64,000 nucleotides of DNA from Arthrobacter globiformis NBRC 12137 (GTDB taxonomy: Bacteria; Actinomycetota; Actinomycetes; Actinomycetales; Micrococcaceae). The translations under genes were made by a program, and so were the position numbers. The first letter of the stretch is position 1; each line of letters starts with the position of its first letter. Shown here piece after piece: positions 35,784-45,278 of this stretch. The DNA is taken from NCBI RefSeq assembly GCF_000238915.1, contig NZ_BAEG01000080.1:62001-126000 (forward strand). The letters run 5' to 3'. The notes under the pieces were generated by a model. The model did not search any database and was not told the origin of the DNA. It saw only the letters and a program-made list of their open reading frames with translations.

Positions 35784-37874
35784 ATGTCTGAAATCTCCGG
35801 ACGCAAGTTCGCTCTGCTGCCCATGCTCGGCCACACCAAAGGCAAGCGCAGCCCTGTCACCTGCGCGCTCAAGTGCGACAACGCCTGTGCGGGCGATGTC
35901 TGCAACACGAGCGCGAACAGCTACTTCCGCGACATTGCCTCCACCACGCTGTCCCGCCGCGCCGCCCTGGGCTTCGGCGCCGCCGGTGCCCTCGCCGTCG
36001 TGCTTGGCGGCGCCGTAACCTCCGGTGAGACGGCCGTTGCCGACGGCGGAACGGGACTGTCTGCCGCCGCGAAGAACGGCTTTGGCCAGGGTGCGTCCAA
36101 GCTGCAGTTCACCGCCATCCCCGCCGTTGCGTCCGACGTCGACGCCCTGACGGTTCCGGCAGGCTTCACATGGCAGCCCGTGATCCGCTGGGGTGACCCG
36201 ATCTTCAATGACGCCCCGGCGTTCGAGCTGGGCAACCAGACCGCAGCAGCACAGGAGCGCCAGTTCGGCTACAACAACGATTACTCGGACATCCTCGAGA
36301 TCCCCGGCAGCAAGGGCCGGCGCGCGCTGCTGTTCGCCAACCACGAATACACGAACGAGAACATCATGTTCCCGGCCAGCATGCCGGCCGGGCAGATGCG
36401 CGCGGTGGGGGCGGCCGCCCACGGCCTGAGCGTCGTCGAGCTGGAGCGCAAGAACAAAAACAAGCCGTGGAGCTACGTCCAGGGCGCCCCGCTGAACCGC
36501 CGCTACCTGAACAGCACCCGCTACGAGCTGACCGGCCCCGTCGCCGGCGCGGACCTGGTCAAGACCGTGGCCGACCCCGAGGGGCGCTGGATCAACGGCA
36601 CGCTGGGCAACTGCTCCGGCGGCACCACCCCGTGGGGCACCATCCTCTCGGGCGAGGAAAACTTCAACGGCTACTTCGTTGCTCCGGGCACGTCCGCCGC
36701 GGACAAGCGCTACGGCCTGACCAACAAGGCCACGGCGCGGCAGTGGGAACTCGACGACCCCCGCTTCAACGCCAACAACGCCGGCTACGAAAACGAGACC
36801 AACCGCTTCGGCTGGATTGTGGAGGTGGACCCCTTCGACCCGACGTCCACGCCGAAGAAGCACTCATCGCTGGGCCGCTTCAAGCACGAAGGCGCCAACG
36901 TGATCGTGGCCAAGTCAGGCCACGTGGTTGCCTACTCCGGCGACGACGAACGCTTCGACTACCTCTACAAGTTCGTCTCCAAGGCCAAGTACCGTGAGGG
37001 CGACCGCAAGCACAACATGACGCTCCTCTCCGAAGGCGACCTGTACGTCGCCAAGTTCACCGGCAACGCCCCGGCCGCGGAAATCGACGGCAAGGGCACC
37101 GTACCGTCGGACGGATCCTTCGACGGCACCGGCGAATGGCTGCCCCTGGTGGTCGGCGGCAAGTCCATGGTTGCCGGCATGTCCCTCGAGGAAGTCCTCG
37201 TGTACACGCGACTGGCTGCGGACAAGGTGGGTCCCACCAAGATGGACCGCTGCGAGGACGTCCAGCCCAGCCTGCACACCGGCAAGGTCTACGTCGCCTG
37301 CACCAACAACTCGGACCGCGGCAAGCCCGGCAAGGAAGGCGCCACCGAGGCCAACCCGCGCAACGAGAATCGCGACGGCCACATCGTCGAAATCACGGAG
37401 ACCGGCGACCAGACCTCCACCAAGTTCACCTGGAACCTGCTGATGGTCTGCGGCGATCCCTCCACCGGCGACGTCACCTACTTCTCCGGCTTCCCGGCCG
37501 ACCGGGTCTCGCCGATCTCCTGCCCGGACAACCTGGCCTTCGACTCTGTGGGCAACCTCTGGATCTCCACCGACGGCGCCCCGTCAGGCATCGGCAAGGC
37601 CGACGGTCTGTTCAAGGTCACCCTGGATGGCCCCGAGCGCGGCCGCGTGGAGCAGTTCCTCGCAGTGCCCCGCGACGCCGAAACGTGCGGACCGATCATC
37701 CACGACACCGAACGCAGCGTCTTCGTCTCCGTGCAGCACCCGGGCGAGGAGGGCACCTTCGAGGCGCCAAACTCGTACTTCCCGGACTACGTTGCCGCCG
37801 GCGCCACGCCCCGCCCGGGCCAGGTCCGGGCTCCCCGTCCGGCCGTGGTCCAGGTGTTCCCCACCGACGCCTAG
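35784..37874 (+). CDS. phoX: PhoX-family phosphatase (DUF839), Tat-exported
   Basis: A 696-residue secreted enzyme from ATG 35784. A Cys-rich N-terminus (C27, C31, C35, C40) precedes a twin-arginine signal (RR at 58-59, SRRAALGFGAAGALAVVLGG). The family is a calcium/iron-dependent alkaline phosphatase. Features such as GYENETNRFGWIVEVDPFDP, SGDDERFDYLYKFV and CPDNLAFDSVGNLWISTDG are typical of the beta-propeller. GGAAGG lies upstream of the start. It is monocistronic. The Cys-rich stretch before the Tat motif is seen in other actinobacterial PhoX-like proteins, so it is not a frameshift. Confidence 0.9.
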   Translation: MSEISGRKFALLPMLGHTKGKRSPVTCALKCDNACAGDVCNTSANSYFRDIASTTLSRRAALGFGAAGALAVVLGGAVTSGETAVADGGTGLSAAAKNGFGQGASKLQFTAIPAVASDVDALTVPAGFTWQPVIRWGDPIFNDAPAFELGNQTAAAQERQFGYNNDYSDILEIPGSKGRRALLFANHEYTNENIMFPASMPAGQMRAVGAAAHGLSVVELERKNKNKPWSYVQGAPLNRRYLNSTRYELTGPVAGADLVKTVADPEGRWINGTLGNCSGGTTPWGTILSGEENFNGYFVAPGTSAADKRYGLTNKATARQWELDDPRFNANNAGYENETNRFGWIVEVDPFDPTSTPKKHSSLGRFKHEGANVIVAKSGHVVAYSGDDERFDYLYKFVSKAKYREGDRKHNMTLLSEGDLYVAKFTGNAPAAEIDGKGTVPSDGSFDGTGEWLPLVVGGKSMVAGMSLEEVLVYTRLAADKVGPTKMDRCEDVQPSLHTGKVYVACTNNSDRGKPGKEGATEANPRNENRDGHIVEITETGDQTSTKFTWNLLMVCGDPSTGDVTYFSGFPADRVSPISCPDNLAFDSVGNLWISTDGAPSGIGKADGLFKVTLDGPERGRVEQFLAVPRDAETCGPIIHDTERSVFVSVQHPGEEGTFEAPNSYFPDYVAAGATPRPGQVRAPRPAVVQVFPTDA

Positions 37875-37943
37875 CCTCCGCAGCGCCCCGACGCCGGCGC
37901 TCCGGCACTTCTCCGGTTGCGAAGTGCGGGAGCGTTTGGCGTT

Positions 37944-37971
37944 GGGCGGCGGGATGTGAGGAAGGGTTGAT
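37944..37971. repeat. Single unit of the 32-bp repeat family
   Basis: GGCGGCGGGATGTGAGGAAG and the following GGTTGA match one unit of the array at 8100. Unlike the arrays, it is single and is in the opposite orientation relative to the phoX gene; it lies 15 bp before the menD start. Confidence 0.7.
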
Positions 37972-37985
37972 GGCAGACTGGTTCG

Positions 37986-39749
37986 GTGACTTCCCACGAA
38001 CCTAGCGAGCCTTCCGCCTCCACTGTCGGCACCCCGGACCACGCTGATCCCGAGGCCAACCTGACGTCCGTGGCGTCCGCGCGGATTGCCGTCGCGTCGC
38101 TGCTCGACGGCGGCGTCCGGTATGTCGTTGTGGCGCCGGGTTCGCGGTCGGCCCCCATGGCCTACGCCCTGGCTGAAGCCTCCGCGGCCGGGAAAGTGGA
38201 GCTGCTGGTCCGGATCGACGAGCGCTCGGCCGGGTTCACCGCACTCGGCCTCGCCCTGGCCACGGGCGCGCCTGTAGCCGTGCTGACGACGTCGGGGACC
38301 GCCGTCGGGAATCTTCTGCCGGCGGTGATGGAGGCCAACCACGCCGCCGTCCCGCTGGTGGTGGTTTCGGCAGACCGGCCCGAGGAACTGCGCGGGACGG
38401 GCGCGAACCAGACGACCATCCAGCTTGACCTGTTCGGCGAGCACGTCCGTTTCGCCGTCGACGTTTCCGCCGGCGAGAGTCCGCAGCGGGCGGTGGAAAC
38501 GTCGCTCGCCGCCGCCACCGGGGCCTTCGAGGACACGCCGCCGGGACCCGTGCAGCTCAACCTCGCCTTCCGCGACCCCCTCGTTCCCGAAAAGGGGGAA
38601 AGACTGCCGGAGCAGCGCGGCCACGGGACCTTCCGGATCGGCACCGAACCGCTCACCATGACCCTCGACCCCGCCGCGGCAGAGCTTCCCGAACGGCGCA
38701 CCGTGGTCCTCGCCGGGCACGACGCCGGTCCGGTCGCCGAGGCCTTCGCCCGTGCCCATGGACTGCCGCTGCTGGCCGAGCCGTCGTCCAACTCCCGTTT
38801 CGGCCCCAATGCCGTGGGACCGTACCGCCTGCTGCTGGAGCACTTCGGCCCGGACTCGGCGCTGCCGATCGAGCGTGCCGTGGTTTTCGGGCGCCCCACG
38901 CTTTCCCGGCCAGTTTCGGCATTGCTCGCTCGGACGGACATCCCGGCAGCCCTCTACGAACCTGTGCCGGTCGCCTGGTACGAGCCGGGACGGCGCCGGG
39001 AAACGCCCATCGCCAGCCTGGCCGAGCTCGCGGAGTTCGCCGGCCGGGGCCCGTCCGCCTGGCTCGACGCCTGGCTCCTCGCAGGCGCCGCGGCCCAACA
39101 TGCCGTCGATGGCATACTCGCCGCGGGAGAGCCCGCAACCGGTCCCGCCGTGGGCTCACTCGTCTGGCAGCACACCCGCGGCCAGCTGGTTCTCGGCTCG
39201 TCCAACGGCATCCGCGACGTGGACCTTGCCGGCCTGCCCGCATCCGAGCCGGCCGCCACGGTATTCGCCAGCCGGGGCCTTGCCGGCATCGACGGCACCA
39301 TTTCCACCGCCACCGGCATCGCACTCGGCGGCCACCAGGAAACCACCCTGCTGCTCGGTGACGTCACCTTCCTCCACGACGCCGGCGGCCTTTTCCTCGG
39401 CGCCGGCGAGGAACAGCCGCAGCTGCGAATCGTCGTCCTCAACGACTCCGGCGGCGCCATCTTCAGCCTCCTGGAACACGGCGCAGTCGCCGAGGCCGGA
39501 GGCTACGGAGACGCCGTCGAACGCCTCTTCGGAACCCCGCACTCAGTGGACATTGCGGCACTCGCGGCGGCGTACGGCGTCGGGCACTGTTCGGTGAGTA
39601 CGACGGCGGGACTCGCCGAGGCGCTTGCCGCACCGTTCACCGGGCGCACCATCATTGAGGTGCGCACAGACCGCCACGGACTCCGGGACCTGCACGGCAG
39701 GATCAAGGCCGCGGTGGGCGCGGCCGTGGCAGGGGTGCTCGCGGAGTAG
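37986..39749 (+). CDS. menD: 2-Succinyl-5-enolpyruvyl-6-hydroxy-3-cyclohexene-1-carboxylate synthase
   Basis: A 587-residue ThDP enzyme that joins isochorismate and 2-oxoglutarate. Start GTG 37986. N-terminal domain with VVVAPGSRSAP, LVRIDERSAGFTALGLA and TTSGTAVGNLLPAVMEA; central Rossmann-like domain; C-terminal ThDP-binding domain with LLLGDVTFLHDAGG and VVLNDSGGAIFSLLE, the GD-x(n)-N cofactor motif. A small unit of the 32-bp repeat lies upstream. It works with menF and menC. Confidence 0.95.
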   Translation: MTSHEPSEPSASTVGTPDHADPEANLTSVASARIAVASLLDGGVRYVVVAPGSRSAPMAYALAEASAAGKVELLVRIDERSAGFTALGLALATGAPVAVLTTSGTAVGNLLPAVMEANHAAVPLVVVSADRPEELRGTGANQTTIQLDLFGEHVRFAVDVSAGESPQRAVETSLAAATGAFEDTPPGPVQLNLAFRDPLVPEKGERLPEQRGHGTFRIGTEPLTMTLDPAAAELPERRTVVLAGHDAGPVAEAFARAHGLPLLAEPSSNSRFGPNAVGPYRLLLEHFGPDSALPIERAVVFGRPTLSRPVSALLARTDIPAALYEPVPVAWYEPGRRRETPIASLAELAEFAGRGPSAWLDAWLLAGAAAQHAVDGILAAGEPATGPAVGSLVWQHTRGQLVLGSSNGIRDVDLAGLPASEPAATVFASRGLAGIDGTISTATGIALGGHQETTLLLGDVTFLHDAGGLFLGAGEEQPQLRIVVLNDSGGAIFSLLEHGAVAEAGGYGDAVERLFGTPHSVDIAALAAAYGVGHCSVSTTAGLAEALAAPFTGRTIIEVRTDRHGLRDLHGRIKAAVGAAVAGVLAE

Positions 39750-39777
39750 CGGCCTCGCGACGATCCGCCTGACCCGG

Positions 39778-39902
39778 CGACGCGGATCCTCTCCTGCGAC
39801 CCGGATCCTCTCCTGCGACGCGGATCCGGCCCTAGGATGCGCACATTCGGGTGTCCCCAGGCCGCACGGGTGTCTCCAGACCGCATCGGTGTCCTCACCT
39901 GA
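39778..39902. repeat. Two adjacent short tandem repeats
   Basis: A 19-bp unit, CGACGCGGATCCTCTCCTG with small changes, repeats from 39778 two times plus part; then a second 19-bp unit, CGGGTGTCCCCAGGCCGCA-like, repeats about three times from 39848. They fill the space after menD (39750-40051) together with the inverted repeat at 39946. No gene was found. Confidence 0.6.
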
Positions 39903-39945
39903 TCCTTAGCTGTCCTGCACTGAGCCGAAAATGTGTCGTGGGACA

Positions 39946-39986
39946 GGCTATGTTTCTTCGGCCGTCAGTGCATTGTCCACATAGCC
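39946..39986. promoter_or_regulatory. Inverted repeat and TTGTCCACATAGC motif upstream of the AbiEi-like gene
   Basis: GGCTATGT (39946-39953) and ACATAGCC (39979-39986) form an 8-bp inverted repeat. TTGTCCACATAGC (39973-39985) overlaps the right arm. The same 13-mer with one change (TTGTCCACATGGC) occurs at 48885-48897, about 60 bp before the other AbiEi-like gene. AbiEi antitoxins of type IV systems autoregulate from upstream repeats, so this could be an operator. Confidence 0.5.
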
Positions 39987-40051
39987 GCCACTTTTGCACA
40001 TGGGCGTGACCGGCACTTCAGTCGTCTTGAGTGCTGTGTAATTGTCACAGC

Positions 40052-41053
40052 ATGACGACGCTTCCACGGCTGATCCTGACGAAGAACCTGACCCGGATCG
40101 GCGCCAACCCGCGCCCGCTGTCCGCTGATGCCAAGACGGGAAGGCTAGTGCGCATCAGGCAGGGCGTCTACGTTGATGCGGCGGAATGGAACGGGCTGCA
40201 GGGATCAGAGCGCTACAGGCTGCGGATTGAGGCCGTGGCCGAAACCTGTGTGGCTCCCACGATCTTTTCGCATCACTCTGCAGCGTCGCCGTGGGGTTTG
40301 CCAACCATTCAGCGGGGCCAACCGGTCCACGCGCTGACAACTTTCCAGGGCGGCGGCCGATCCCGGGCCGGCGTGCGTCGACACCTGGTTGACCCCGGAA
40401 GAATCGATGCCGAGGAACTGGATGGGCTCCTGGTTACGTCGCGCGTCACCACCGTGCTGGATCTCGCGGCCTACGTTCCCTTCGCTGAGGCACTCGTGCC
40501 ACTGGACCACGTGCTCAGGCCGGACAGTACGCGGCGCCTCCCGGCCCTCAGTAAGGAGCAGTTGCTCGAGGCCCTGCCGGGCCGGTACGTACCGGCTGTT
40601 GAAAGGCGGGTGCGTATTGCCATCGAATTCGCCGATCCGCAGGCAGGGTCGGCCGGGGAGTCCTACAGCCGCGGACTGATACATGCGGCCGGTTTTGCCT
40701 TGCCGGCCCTGCAGTATGAGGTGCGGGATTCAACGGGACGGGTTGGCTACTCTGACTTCTACTGGGAAGGGAACCGTACCGTGGGGGAATTCGACGGCAT
40801 CGTGAAGTACCAGAAGCCCGAATACCTGAAGGGGCGCACACCGGGGCAGGTGGTGGTCGACGAGAAGTTGCGCGAGGACCGCATCCGGGCAACGGGCCGC
40901 AACGTCGTCAGGTGGGTGTGGGCGGACCTGTGGTCGCCGGGCGAACTGGAGCGGAAGCTGTCGGCGGTGGGGGTGCCGCGCCGCCGTCGTTCCTCCCTGG
41001 GACACGCAAATGGTGCCGGAACGCGGAATCGGTCCGGGGACACTCGAATATGA
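40052..41053 (+). CDS. AbiEi-type N-terminal domain with PD-(D/E)XK-like nuclease C-terminus
   Basis: A 333-residue protein. Residues about 25-95 resemble the winged-helix N-terminus of AbiEi-type antitoxins (RLVRIRQGVYVDAAEW). The C-terminal domain has YSDFYWEGNRTVGEFDGIVKYQ then VVDEKLREDRIRATGRNVVRWVW, a DUF559/PD-(D/E)XK-like pattern with Asp, Glu-x-Asp and Lys. No AbiEii toxin gene is adjacent, so the protein is solitary. The last codons lie in the palindrome at 41021-41076. The start is ATG 40052; a GTG at 40031 would add seven residues. Confidence 0.65.
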   Translation: MTTLPRLILTKNLTRIGANPRPLSADAKTGRLVRIRQGVYVDAAEWNGLQGSERYRLRIEAVAETCVAPTIFSHHSAASPWGLPTIQRGQPVHALTTFQGGGRSRAGVRRHLVDPGRIDAEELDGLLVTSRVTTVLDLAAYVPFAEALVPLDHVLRPDSTRRLPALSKEQLLEALPGRYVPAVERRVRIAIEFADPQAGSAGESYSRGLIHAAGFALPALQYEVRDSTGRVGYSDFYWEGNRTVGEFDGIVKYQKPEYLKGRTPGQVVVDEKLREDRIRATGRNVVRWVWADLWSPGELERKLSAVGVPRRRRSSLGHANGAGTRNRSGDTRI

Positions 41054-41076
41054 GCGTCCCCGGACCGTTTCCGCGT
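41021..41076. repeat. Large palindrome spanning the 3' end of the AbiEi-like gene
   Basis: ACGCGGAA (41021), GGTCCGGGGAC (41031-41041) and CTC pair in order with GAG, GTCCCCGGACC (41056-41066) and TTTCCGCGT (ending about 41076). The stop codon TGA falls in the loop region, so the last residues are encoded by the left arm. It can terminate transcription in both directions, as the next gene is convergent. Confidence 0.75.
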
Positions 41077-41133
41077 CCTGCGGGGGTTTCGTTGTCCTGC
41101 GGGGGTTCCCCAGTGACGGGGCTGCAGGAGTGT

Positions 41134-41937
41134 CTACTCGGCGATCTCGATGTGGGTCGGGTCCAGCACGCGGCGGAGGAATTCCTTGGTGCGTCCCTGT
41201 GTGGGGGAGGAAATGACGTGTTCGGCCACCCCTTCCTCGACCACCACGCCACCGTCCATGAACACCACGCGGTCCGCAACTTCCCGCGCGAAGCCCATCT
41301 CGTGCGTGACCACCAGCATGGTCATGCCTTCCTTGGCCAGGTTCCGCATGACCGAGAGCACGTCGCCGACTGTCTCCGGGTCGAGGGCCGAGGTGGGCTC
41401 GTCGAAGAGCATCAGTTCAGGGTCCATGCTGAGTGCGCGGGCGATGGCCACACGCTGCTGCTGGCCGCCGGAGAGCTGGTCCGGGAACCGGTCCGCGAGG
41501 TGACCCAGGCCGACGCGCTCAAGGTTGGCGCGGGCGATCTTGTCCGCTTCGGCCTGAGGGCGCTTGAGCACCTTGGTCTGCGCGATCGTGCAGTTGCGCA
41601 GCGCGTTCAGGTGCGGAAACAGGTTGAACTGCTGGAACACCATGCCAACTTTGCGGCGCATCTTGTCGATGTCCACGTCAGGGTCGGTGGCATCGAAGCC
41701 GCCTACATGGATGCTGCCCTCATTGGGCTGCTCCAGCAGGTTGACGCACCGCAGCAGGGTGGACTTGCCGGAGCCGGACGGACCGATCAGGCACACCACT
41801 TCGCCCGCTGCGACGTCCAGGCTGATGCCCTTGAGGACCTCGTTGGAGCCGTACGATTTGCGCAGGTCCTTGATGGCCACACCGGCGGCGTGGACGCGCC
41901 CGCTCTGGGCGCGGGAGTGGATTTCGACGTCGTTCAT
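41134..41937 (-). CDS. Polar amino-acid ABC transporter ATP-binding protein
   Basis: A 267-residue ATPase from ATG 41937. Walker [10 protein letters not shown], signature [14 protein letters not shown], Walker [14 protein letters not shown], and H-loop [14 protein letters not shown] place it in the GlnQ/HisP/GluA family. It powers uptake of glutamate, glutamine or similar amino acids with the next two genes. An apparent fusion with upstream sequence is out of frame with the permease and was rejected. The three genes form one operon (binding protein, permease, ATPase). No substrate was identified. Confidence 0.93.
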   Translation of the reverse strand: MNDVEIHSRAQSGRVHAAGVAIKDLRKSYGSNEVLKGISLDVAAGEVVCLIGPSGSGKSTLLRCVNLLEQPNEGSIHVGGFDATDPDVDIDKMRRKVGMVFQQFNLFPHLNALRNCTIAQTKVLKRPQAEADKIARANLERVGLGHLADRFPDQLSGGQQQRVAIARALSMDPELMLFDEPTSALDPETVGDVLSVMRNLAKEGMTMLVVTHEMGFAREVADRVVFMDGGVVVEEGVAEHVISSPTQGRTKEFLRRVLDPTHIEIAE

Positions 41938-41948
41938 GACTTCTCTGC

Positions 41949-42740
41949 CTAACGCTTGGTCCGCGCGGAGCGGCTTTCGAACTTCCGGGCCAGGAGGCTC
42001 AGCGGGATGGTGACCACGAGGTAGAACGCACCCGCCACCAGGAGCGGAGTGAGCCCTGCGCCGAGGCTGGAGATGCCGTCGCGGCCGAACTTGGTGAGCT
42101 CGTACTGCGACGCCGTCAGGCCCAGCACATAGATCAGCGATGAGTCCTTGGTCAGCAGGATAACCTCGTTGGTCAGCGGCGGCAGGACAATCCGGAAGGC
42201 CTGCGGAATGACGATCGTGACCATGGCCCGCCACTGCGGCATGCCCAGCGACCGCGCTGCTTCCGTCTGGCCCTTGGGTACGGCCTGCAGGCCGGCGCGG
42301 AGCGTCTCGGCGATGTAGGCGGCCGCCACCATGCCCAGGGACACCATCACGACGACGGCCACGTTCCACTGGACACCGAAGGCCAGGGGAACGCCGTAGC
42401 CGAAGGCGATGAAGACCAGCAGCGCCGGGATGCCGCGGAAGAATTCAATGTAGCCGGTGGCGATCCAGCGGTACAGCGGGAAGCTGGAGAGCTTCATGAG
42501 GGCCAGCAGCAGGCCCCCAGACAGGCCGACGATAAATCCGAGGAAGGTGTAGATCAGGGTGTTCTTCAGGCCCGAGAAGAAGATGTCCGGGAACATCGGG
42601 CCGATCTTGCCGAAGTTGAAGACGTTGGTGGTGACGGTCTTCCAGTCGGTGGCCAGAATCAGCGCGGCCACAGCCACAACGAAAATCCCGGCCTGGACGT
42701 ACAGGCTTACTCTGGCCCGCTGACGTGCGGTCATTGCCAT
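41949..42740 (-). CDS. Polar amino-acid ABC transporter permease
   Basis: A 263-residue membrane protein of the HisM/GlnP type. Five or six spans; the family signature [17 protein letters not shown] and the coupling loop [20 protein letters not shown]. It is the sole permease of the operon, so it likely forms a homodimer. It starts near ATG 42740, with a 98-bp gap after the binding-protein gene that holds a hairpin. Confidence 0.92.
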   Translation of the reverse strand: MAMTARQRARVSLYVQAGIFVVAVAALILATDWKTVTTNVFNFGKIGPMFPDIFFSGLKNTLIYTFLGFIVGLSGGLLLALMKLSSFPLYRWIATGYIEFFRGIPALLVFIAFGYGVPLAFGVQWNVAVVVMVSLGMVAAAYIAETLRAGLQAVPKGQTEAARSLGMPQWRAMVTIVIPQAFRIVLPPLTNEVILLTKDSSLIYVLGLTASQYELTKFGRDGISSLGAGLTPLLVAGAFYLVVTIPLSLLARKFESRSARTKR

Positions 42741-42771
42741 GGTGTACTCACATTCGTTTTTGCGCAGTTGA

Positions 42772-42810
42772 GGCCCCGCACGGACTGCTGAACAGATCCC
42801 GGACGGGGCC
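42772..42810. terminator. Intercistronic hairpin after the binding-protein gene
   Basis: GGCCCCG (42772-42778) pairs with CGGGGCC (42804-42810). It lies between the binding-protein and permease genes and could attenuate readthrough so that the binding protein is made in excess. Long loop; low certainty. Confidence 0.35.
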
Positions 42811-42838
42811 CCTGCCGCATAAGTGTCAGGCGCGCCGG

Positions 42839-43645
42839 TTACTTGGTGGCTTCGCCGAACCAGCTGGTCTCGAACTTCTTGAGGCTGCCGTCGTCGGTCA
42901 GGCGCTTCAGCGTGGTGTTGACCTGGTCGAGCATGGCGGTGTTGCCCTTCTTAACCGCGATGCCGAGCTTTTCCCCGGTGGCGTAGTTCTCGACGCGCTT
43001 GTACTTGGCGTCATCCTTGATCGCGTAGCCGAGGACCGACTGGTTGCCCAGGGCGGCATCGATGGTGCCGGCCTTGAGTGCCTGGACCAGGAGTCCGGTG
43101 TCCTCGAACTGCTGTGCGTCGAGGCCCTTATCCTTGGCGTACTTGGCACCCGTGGTGGCCTGCTGGACGCCCACCTTCTTGCCCTTGGCGCCGTCGAGGT
43201 TCGTGATGCCGGATGCATCGCTTGCCACGAGGGTCAGGTCGTCGTTCAGGTACGGATCGGAGAAGTCCATGACGGCCTTGCGGGTATCCGTGATGGACAC
43301 GGAGGAGATGGAGACGTCGCAGCCGGTGAGTGCGGTGCCGGTCTCGATGGCCTCGAAGGAGCTGTCCACCACGTTCAGCTCGGCGTTCGTGTCCTTGGCC
43401 AGTTCGTTGGCGATGTCCATGTCGAAGCCGACGATCTTGCCGTCCTTCTGGAACTCGAAGGGTTCGTAGGGGACGTCCGAGCAGACGGTGAGCTTTCCGG
43501 AATTGATGAGCTGCACGCCGCCGCTGCTGGTGGCAGCCGGGGTTGCGCCGCCGCCGCCGCAAGCGGTAAGGCTGATGGCCCCGACGGCGAGGATTGCGGC
43601 TGCCTTGGCGCTGAGTTTGGCGGTGGCAAGGGACTTGAGCTGCAT
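42839..43645 (-). CDS. Polar amino-acid ABC transporter substrate-binding lipoprotein
   Basis: A 268-residue family 3 binding protein with signal peptide and lipobox (ISLTAC), followed by GKLTVCSDVPYEPFEFQKDGK, GFDMDIANELAKDTNAEL and FSDPYLNDDLTLVA. Two extra cysteines (VCSDV and TGCDV) could form a disulfide. These are the ligand-contacting strands of glutamate/glutamine/arginine-type binding proteins. It is the first gene of the operon; the AT-rich stretch around 43711-43760 upstream is the likely promoter. Confidence 0.93.
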   Translation of the reverse strand: MQLKSLATAKLSAKAAAILAVGAISLTACGGGGATPAATSSGGVQLINSGKLTVCSDVPYEPFEFQKDGKIVGFDMDIANELAKDTNAELNVVDSSFEAIETGTALTGCDVSISSVSITDTRKAVMDFSDPYLNDDLTLVASDASGITNLDGAKGKKVGVQQATTGAKYAKDKGLDAQQFEDTGLLVQALKAGTIDAALGNQSVLGYAIKDDAKYKRVENYATGEKLGIAVKKGNTAMLDQVNTTLKRLTDDGSLKKFETSWFGEATK

Positions 43646-43842
43646 TTCGTTACCTTTTGTTGCAGGGGTATGCGGAACTAAATCGGTTCATAGTGTAGCG
43701 CCGATGAAGAGATATGCATCCCAGAAAACTAAGTTTCACTATTTGATAACTAAACCACAGCACTTTTCAAGGGGTTTAATCCCGCGAGTGTCTGGCATGC
43801 CGGACGACCGCGGCAGCGCAGCTTCTGCCTAGCCGCGCGGAA

Positions 43843-45162
43843 TCAGTTGCTGATCCCCAGCGACTCAAGCATTGGCCGGAACTTGGCCCACGTCTCCGCG
43901 AGCTCTGCCTCGGGCTGTGAGCCCTCAACGATTCCACAGCCGGCATATAGCCGGACCGTAGTGGGGGACTCGATCACGGCGCCACGCAGCGCGATGCCCC
44001 ACTCGCCGTTGCCCGCGGCGTCCAGCCACCCGACCGGGCCGGCATACGGCCCCCGGTCCAGGTGCTCGAGTTGCCGGATCAGCGCCCCTGCCACCTGCGT
44101 CGGCGTCCCGCACACGGCGGCGGTGGGGTGCAGCGCGTTGATCAGGGCAAGGCATGTGGGGACGTGGCCCTCCACCTCGGCGAGTTCGGCCTTGACGTCG
44201 GACGCGAGGTGCCACACGTTGGGCAGTTCCAGGATGAACGGCTCGTCGTGGGCATTCATGGCTTCGGAGAAGGGCGCGAGCTGGGTGGTCAGTGACTGGA
44301 TGGCGATCTCGTGCTCGTGCCGCTGCTTCTCAGACCCGGCCAGGACCCGCTCGGCGTAGTCCAGCGGCAGCCCTGCCTCGCCCACGGCGTCCCGGCGGTC
44401 CAGCGTCCCGGCGAGCACCCTGGCCTGGGCGGTGCGGCCCTCCACCTGAATGAGCATCTCCGGCGTCGCGCCCACCAGGCCGTCCACGCCATAGGTCCAG
44501 CACTCCCGGTACCGGCCGGCCAGTTGCCGCAGCACTTCCGCCGCGTTCACGCCCTCGGGAACCGTGGCCACGATGTCCCGGGCCAGGACCAGCTTCTCCA
44601 GTTTTCCGGTGCGGATCTCGGCGACGCCGGCGGTCACGGCGTCCATCCAGTCCTCTTCGCTGAGGGATCCGGTCTTCAGTGTGGCCGGGGTTGAGTGAAA
44701 GACCTCCGGATGCACGACGGCGGCAGCCGGGTCCGACTCCAGCCACCCCTTCAGGGCGGCGACGGCGCCTGCTTCGGTGAGCTCGCCGTCGTCGGCCGTT
44801 ATCTGGGTAAGCCAAGCACGTCCGTCCCGGACGCCCACCACGATCTCCGGCACGATCAGGCGGGATTCATGGTCCGAAGCCTTGGAGAAGGCGAAGGACC
44901 CGAACGCCACAGGGCCTGTGCCGGGGCACTCCACATGGTCGGTGATGTCAGCCTCGATGACCAGGTGTCGCCACCAGATGTCCGCCTCGAGGAACCGCTC
45001 GGGGCCCGTGGCAGTGAAGCGCGCCGCCTCCCCGAAGCCCACCAGACCGGCCTCGCGCCGCGTCCAGCAGAGAACGTCGTCGCGGACCAGATACGACGGC
45101 AGCCCCTCGGGGGCCGATTCTCCATCCAAAGGGACTGTCAGGGTGCGGAGCGTTCTGGTCAT
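43843..45162 (-). CDS. menF: Isochorismate synthase
   Basis: A 439-residue chorismate-utilising enzyme that makes isochorismate for menaquinone. The C-terminal chorismate-binding domain shows EKLVLARDIVATVPEGVN, VGATPEMLIQVEGRTAQ, VLAGTLDRR, EKQRHEHEIAIQSL, PNVWHLASDVKAEL and LHPTAAVCGTP. Divergent from menG. It could in principle feed a siderophore pathway, but the neighbours are menaquinone genes, and no 2,3-dihydroxybenzoate genes are present. Confidence 0.92.
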   Translation of the reverse strand: MTRTLRTLTVPLDGESAPEGLPSYLVRDDVLCWTRREAGLVGFGEAARFTATGPERFLEADIWWRHLVIEADITDHVECPGTGPVAFGSFAFSKASDHESRLIVPEIVVGVRDGRAWLTQITADDGELTEAGAVAALKGWLESDPAAAVVHPEVFHSTPATLKTGSLSEEDWMDAVTAGVAEIRTGKLEKLVLARDIVATVPEGVNAAEVLRQLAGRYRECWTYGVDGLVGATPEMLIQVEGRTAQARVLAGTLDRRDAVGEAGLPLDYAERVLAGSEKQRHEHEIAIQSLTTQLAPFSEAMNAHDEPFILELPNVWHLASDVKAELAEVEGHVPTCLALINALHPTAAVCGTPTQVAGALIRQLEHLDRGPYAGPVGWLDAAGNGEWGIALRGAVIESPTTVRLYAGCGIVEGSQPEAELAETWAKFRPMLESLGISN

Positions 45163-45278
45163 GATGGGTCAACAGTACTCCGGCGCAGTAATTTCAAGTG
45201 ATTCCGGGTGGTCCAGCACGCCCACCACGCCCGGGGATGCCCGTGTCACGGAGCCTGCGGAACTTTTGAGACAATGAC

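Noticed and set aside
35810..35960. Cys-rich stretch before the Tat signal of phoX as a sign of a frameshift or wrong start
   Set aside because: The stretch is in frame with a good ribosome-binding site, and I associate the same layout with other actinobacterial PhoX-like proteins.
41134..42369. Apparent fusion of extra sequence to the polar amino-acid ATPase
   Set aside because: The extra 144 codons upstream of ATG 41937 are an out-of-frame reading of the permease gene and carry no domain.
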